Below, piece by piece: positions 61,181-64,000 of a DNA stretch of 64,000 nucleotides (within the stretch, counting starts at the first letter, position 1; every line of letters starts with the position of its first letter). The notes below the pieces were generated by a model that was not told the origin of the DNA, ran no database searches, and saw only the letters and a program-made list of their open reading frames with translations. Made by a program: the position numbers and the translations under genes. The DNA is from Pseudomonas putida S13.1.2 (GTDB taxonomy: Bacteria > Pseudomonadota > Gammaproteobacteria > Pseudomonadales > Pseudomonadaceae), in contig NZ_CP010979.1 of assembly GCF_000498395.2 (NCBI RefSeq), forward strand, positions 1,612,001 through 1,676,000. The letters run 5' to 3'.

Positions 61181-61819
61181 AACGGCTCACCATTTGGTAT
61201 GTTATTTGTTGCATCTGACATTGATGCAGTGCATGAACTTGAATTCAACCGCTGGTACGACGAGGAGCATCTTCCGGACCGTGCATCGATGGCCGGAGTG
61301 ATCAAGGCAACACGCTTTAAATCCCCATCCGATTCTCCGAAATACCTCGCGCTCTATTGGGCAGAGGGCATCTCTGCCTTCGACTGCCCGGAATATGCGC
61401 ATGCGTTCAAGTACCAGTCTGTCTGGTCCAAGAAGATTCTTCCGCTCATGCAGAAGCCCACCCGTCGCATCGGTGAAGCTTTTGGGCAATTTGACCAGCC
61501 TGGAGGGGAGTGGGTGGCAGTCGTCGCAGCAGCCGAAGCTACTGAGCCTCGCTCGCTGACAATCCTTTATCCAGCCCTTGCCGAGATCTCTGGGTATATC
61601 CAGAGCTACCTGGTAAGCCCTGTGCCATCGCTGAGCTTGCCGTTACCTCAAGAAGCCGGCAATCCGCGGCCGATGACTCCCATGCTGATCATGGAGTGCG
61701 CCAGCGAAAGTGCAGCGCGACAGGCTGTCGAATCCAGCCTGATCCATTTGCCAGCCGGTAGCGCTCACTTTGGCGTGTATCAGAGCTTGAGCAATGGCTC
61801 AGTTGGGGAGGTGCGTTGA
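61178..61819 (+). CDS. EthD-like dimeric ferredoxin-fold protein
   Basis: 213 aa. The N-terminus GMLFVASDID...ELEFNRWYDEEHLPDRASMAGVIKATRF has the EthD/DUF4286-like motif (NxWYxxEHxPD) of dimeric alpha/beta-barrel proteins; the second half could be another such domain. These act in diverse small-molecule metabolism. Function not assigned. Stop overlaps the MHS start, so cotranscribed. Confidence 0.65.
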   Translation: MNGSPFGMLFVASDIDAVHELEFNRWYDEEHLPDRASMAGVIKATRFKSPSDSPKYLALYWAEGISAFDCPEYAHAFKYQSVWSKKILPLMQKPTRRIGEAFGQFDQPGGEWVAVVAAAEATEPRSLTILYPALAEISGYIQSYLVSPVPSLSLPLPQEAGNPRPMTPMLIMECASESAARQAVESSLIHLPAGSAHFGVYQSLSNGSVGEVR

Positions 61820-63150
61820 TGAACACTTCGATCGCATCCGTGGATCAATCAGAACCCATCAGCACCGAACATCCTGGAAAACGCGCCGATATCAGGCGGC
61901 TCGCCGCTGCCAGCTCGATCGGAACTACGCTCGAATGGTATGACTTCACCGTCTACAACCTGATGGCTGCGCTGGTCTTCAACGTCATCTTCTTCCCTTC
62001 GTTCGACCCGTTGGCCGGTACCGTCATTGCTTTCTCCACCTATGCGGTGGGTTATGTCTCGCGCCCTTTGGGCGGGATCATCTTCGGCAGCCTGGGCGAC
62101 AAGCTCGGCCGGCGCTGGGTTTTGGTAGCGACGCTGATCTTGATGGGCACAGTTACCGGGCTGATGGGGTTGTTACCTACCTATGAAACCTGGGGTATTT
62201 GGAGCCCGATCCTGCTGGTCTTGCTGCGCTTCCTGCAAGGGGCGGCTATTGGTGGGGAGTGGGCCGGATCAGTACTGTTGTCCATGGAGCATGGCGAAGA
62301 TCGCCATCGTGGCCGGAATGCTTCCTTCACACAGGTAGGACCGGCCTGCGGGACCCTGCTGGGTGCCGGGTTCATTGCCTTGATCACTTTTGTCATGACG
62401 CCAGAGACGTTCCAGGAGTGGGGCTGGCGTATTCCATTCCTGTCCAGTGTCCTGCTGGTGATGCTCGGTTTCTGGCTGCGTCGTGGTGTAGATGAGACCC
62501 CGGTGTTCAAGTCGATCGAGGCGAAGGAAGCCAAAGTCGACGCACCGGTGCGGGAAGTGTTCGTTGGCCACTGGCGCCGTTTGCTGGTCGCAGGCGGCGC
62601 ACGTATCGGCTCGGACATCGTCTACGCGCTGCTGGTGGTGTTCACGCTTGCTTATGTGACCAACGTACTCCATTTACCGCGTTCTACTGCGCTGACTGCC
62701 ACGATTATCGGTTCCGTGTTCCATGCCATCAGTGTTCCGCTGTTCGGCATGCTCTCCGACCGATTGGGGCGTCGCCCGGTCTACGCATTGGGAGCCGTGC
62801 TATCGCTTGGCTGGGGGTTCGTATTCTTCGTGCTGCTGGATACTGCATCCCCTGTGCTCATCGGCCTGGCAGTCATTGTCGGCATGATCTTCCAGGCAAT
62901 GATGTTCGGCCCCCAAGCTGCTTTCGTTACCGAGCAATTCCCCACCCGCGTCAGGTATGCCGGATCGTCGTTGGCCTATACCTTGGCCGGCATCGTCGGA
63001 AGCGGACTGGCCCCACTGGTTATTACGGGGATATTCAAGGTCTACGAGTCTTCGTTCGCTGTAAGCCTGTATATCGCTGGCGGGCTGATCATCACTTTGA
63101 TAGCACTCGCATTCGCGCGTGAAACCGCCAAAAAGCCGTTAGAAGACTAA
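61819..63150 (+). CDS. MHS family MFS permease (copy C)
   Basis: 443 aa; ATG 61819 overlaps the EthD-like stop. SSIGTTLEWYDFTVYNLMAALVFNVIFFP, GGIIFGSLGDKLGRRWVL and LRFLQGAAIGGEWAGSVLL are typical of MHS permeases. It is a different subgroup from copies A and B (ShiA/ProP-like). Likely imports the substrate used by the pxpBC genes downstream. Confidence 0.87.
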   Translation: MNTSIASVDQSEPISTEHPGKRADIRRLAAASSIGTTLEWYDFTVYNLMAALVFNVIFFPSFDPLAGTVIAFSTYAVGYVSRPLGGIIFGSLGDKLGRRWVLVATLILMGTVTGLMGLLPTYETWGIWSPILLVLLRFLQGAAIGGEWAGSVLLSMEHGEDRHRGRNASFTQVGPACGTLLGAGFIALITFVMTPETFQEWGWRIPFLSSVLLVMLGFWLRRGVDETPVFKSIEAKEAKVDAPVREVFVGHWRRLLVAGGARIGSDIVYALLVVFTLAYVTNVLHLPRSTALTATIIGSVFHAISVPLFGMLSDRLGRRPVYALGAVLSLGWGFVFFVLLDTASPVLIGLAVIVGMIFQAMMFGPQAAFVTEQFPTRVRYAGSSLAYTLAGIVGSGLAPLVITGIFKVYESSFAVSLYIAGGLIITLIALAFARETAKKPLED

Positions 63151-63160
63151 TCCGAAAAAG

Positions 63161-63197
63161 ACAGGCAACTTCCTGATGTGCAATTGGGGTTGCCTGT
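63161..63197 (+). repeat. Inverted repeat between MHS gene and pxpB
   Basis: ACAGGCAAC (63161-63169) and GTTGCCTGT (63189-63197) are perfect 9-bp arms around a 19-nt loop. No T run follows on +, so an attenuating hairpin or operator is more likely than a terminator. Confidence 0.45.
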
Positions 63198-63222
63198 CAA
63201 AACTTCGCTGTGGGATCAAGCC

Positions 63223-63909
63223 ATGCGAGATATAGATATTCTTGAAGCGCCTGCCGCCGAATTATTGTTTAGCCCGTCAGGTTGTGGTGCAGTGCTTGTT
63301 GATAGTTGCCAGTCAGTTTTTTCGCCAAGCGTGCAAAGAAAGTTTTTTTCACTCGCGCGCGCGCTGGAAACTGATCAACAGATCAGTGAATTGGTGCTCG
63401 GGGTGAACAATCTGTTGGTCATGTTTGACCCGCTCGTTAGTTCGCCTTCGGCGATTGAACAACTGATTCAGGGCCTTTGGCTGTATCCCGATGCGCTTCC
63501 TTCCACCCCCAGGGTTATGGAAATCCCGGTGAGCTACTGCGGTGAAGCCGGTGAGGACCTGGCCATGCTCGCCGAGTACGCGGGGCTCAGCATTGATCAG
63601 TGGATCGAACGTCACAGTAACGCGACCTACGAGGTGGCGTGCATCGGCTCCATGCCGGGCTTCGCCTACCTGACCGGGCTACCCGCCGAACTGGCCAGAC
63701 CCAGAAGAGCTTCGCCGCGGGCACAGCTCGCCAAAGGCTCTGTGATTATTGGCGGCACGCAAGCTGGCGTGATGCCGTGCACTGCACCGTCAGGCTGGCA
63801 CGTGGTTGGGCGTACCGACGTCGATTTGTTCGACATTCAAAAACAGCAGCCATGCCTGCTGTTGCCCGGCGATCAAGTCCGGTTCCTGGTCCGGGAGGAA
63901 GTGTCATGA
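63223..63909 (+). CDS. pxpB: 5-oxoprolinase subunit PxpB (AHS1/KipI family)
   Basis: 228 aa from ATG 63223; GTG 63178 is within the inverted repeat. AHS1 features: MEIPVSYCGEAGEDL, YEVACIGSMPGFAYLTGLP (about residues 145-163), RRASPRAQLAKGSVIIGGTQAGVMPCTAPSGWHVVG. With PxpA and PxpC it would form bacterial 5-oxoprolinase, but allophanate hydrolase and other cyclic-amide hydrolases use the same subunits. Overlaps pxpC by ATGA. Confidence 0.85.
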   Translation: MRDIDILEAPAAELLFSPSGCGAVLVDSCQSVFSPSVQRKFFSLARALETDQQISELVLGVNNLLVMFDPLVSSPSAIEQLIQGLWLYPDALPSTPRVMEIPVSYCGEAGEDLAMLAEYAGLSIDQWIERHSNATYEVACIGSMPGFAYLTGLPAELARPRRASPRAQLAKGSVIIGGTQAGVMPCTAPSGWHVVGRTDVDLFDIQKQQPCLLLPGDQVRFLVREEVS

Positions 63910-64000
63910 TCGAAGTGCTGAGCAGTGGTGCCCTCAACCTGGTCCAGGATCTCGGGCGCTCTGGGTGTATGGCGATGGGGGTGAGCCGCAGTGGCGCCAT
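63906..64000 (+). CDS. pxpC: 5-oxoprolinase subunit PxpC (AHS2/KipA), 3' end outside window
   Basis: ATG 63906 in the pxpB stop opens 31 codons, MIEVLSSGALNLVQDLGRSG then MGVSRSGA, the family's usual N-terminal motif (VQDLGR, GVSRSGA). The gene runs off the right edge, so the rest and pxpA cannot be judged. Confidence 0.8.
   Translation, partial: MIEVLSSGALNLVQDLGRSGCMAMGVSRSGA

Noticed and set aside
1..64000. tRNA, rRNA, CRISPR arrays, insertion sequences or prophage genes
   Set aside because: No tRNA-like cloverleaf, repeat-spacer pattern, transposase or phage protein was noticed on either strand by eye; weak or degenerate cases could be missed.

Overview
The window looks like a catabolic region of a Pseudomonas chromosome, probably of the P. 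putida type. This is inferred from high GC, dense operons with ATGA stop/start overlaps, Crc/Hfq-type CA motifs at many start codons, and a DUF1302 / YCF48-like / RND / LuxR set that is common in pseudomonad clusters for hydrophobic carbon sources. No rRNA, tRNA, CRISPR array, integrase or insertion sequence was found.

Region 1 (1-26256, all on +) resembles a steroid degradation cluster. It holds a ring-hydroxylating oxygenase of the KshA type, a 3-alpha-hydroxysteroid dehydrogenase of the Comamonas HsdA type, and an HsaC/TesB-type extradiol dioxygenase. It also has nearly the full ring C/D set known from actinobacterial HIP degradation (IpdA, IpdB, IpdC, IpdF, EchA20, FadA6 and FadE30 types), plus an aldolase/hydratase pair, SDRs, MaoC hydratases, a DUF1302 outer-membrane protein, an RND transporter, an MFS transporter and a LuxR-type regulator. 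Six of its transcription units start behind one shared promoter module, TAGTC-N5-GGACGATG followed exactly 20 nt later by a -10-like hexamer. One thiolase of the cluster carries a 1-nt frameshift in a G run.

Region 2 (26257-34221) is mixed housekeeping and signalling: a nitroreductase, a PAS hybrid histidine kinase, a zinc-less MDR oxidoreductase with a divergent LysR regulator, a dCACHE-GGDEF diguanylate cyclase, a 56-aa membrane peptide and a lipoprotein.

Region 3 (34275-61000) is a second catabolic region for small carboxylic acids. It has five RraA-family aldolase-like genes, a D-2-hydroxyacid dehydrogenase, a class I aminotransferase, four transporters (ACS, two MHS, DAACS) plus an AGCS symporter, and three LysR regulators. 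On the - strand an eight-gene operon carries a split TPP enzyme, an acyl-CoA dehydrogenase, a family III CoA transferase, a private ETF, a mesaconyl/itaconyl-CoA hydratase-like protein and a CitE-like lyase. A FUSC membrane protein and a TetR regulator sit inside this stretch. I infer a pathway for branched or 4-substituted C5/C6 dicarboxylates (itaconate-like acids, or 4-methylene/4-hydroxy-4-methyl-glutamate) ending in pyruvate and acetyl-CoA. A recurring GGCATAnCTGnTAG motif in three promoters and beside the LysR gene at 51684 suggests one regulon.

Region 4 (61000-64000) starts after a strong terminator: an EthD-like protein, an MHS permease, pxpB and the first codons of pxpC, behind a pair of 14-bp direct repeats. 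It may use a cyclic amide such as 5-oxoproline.
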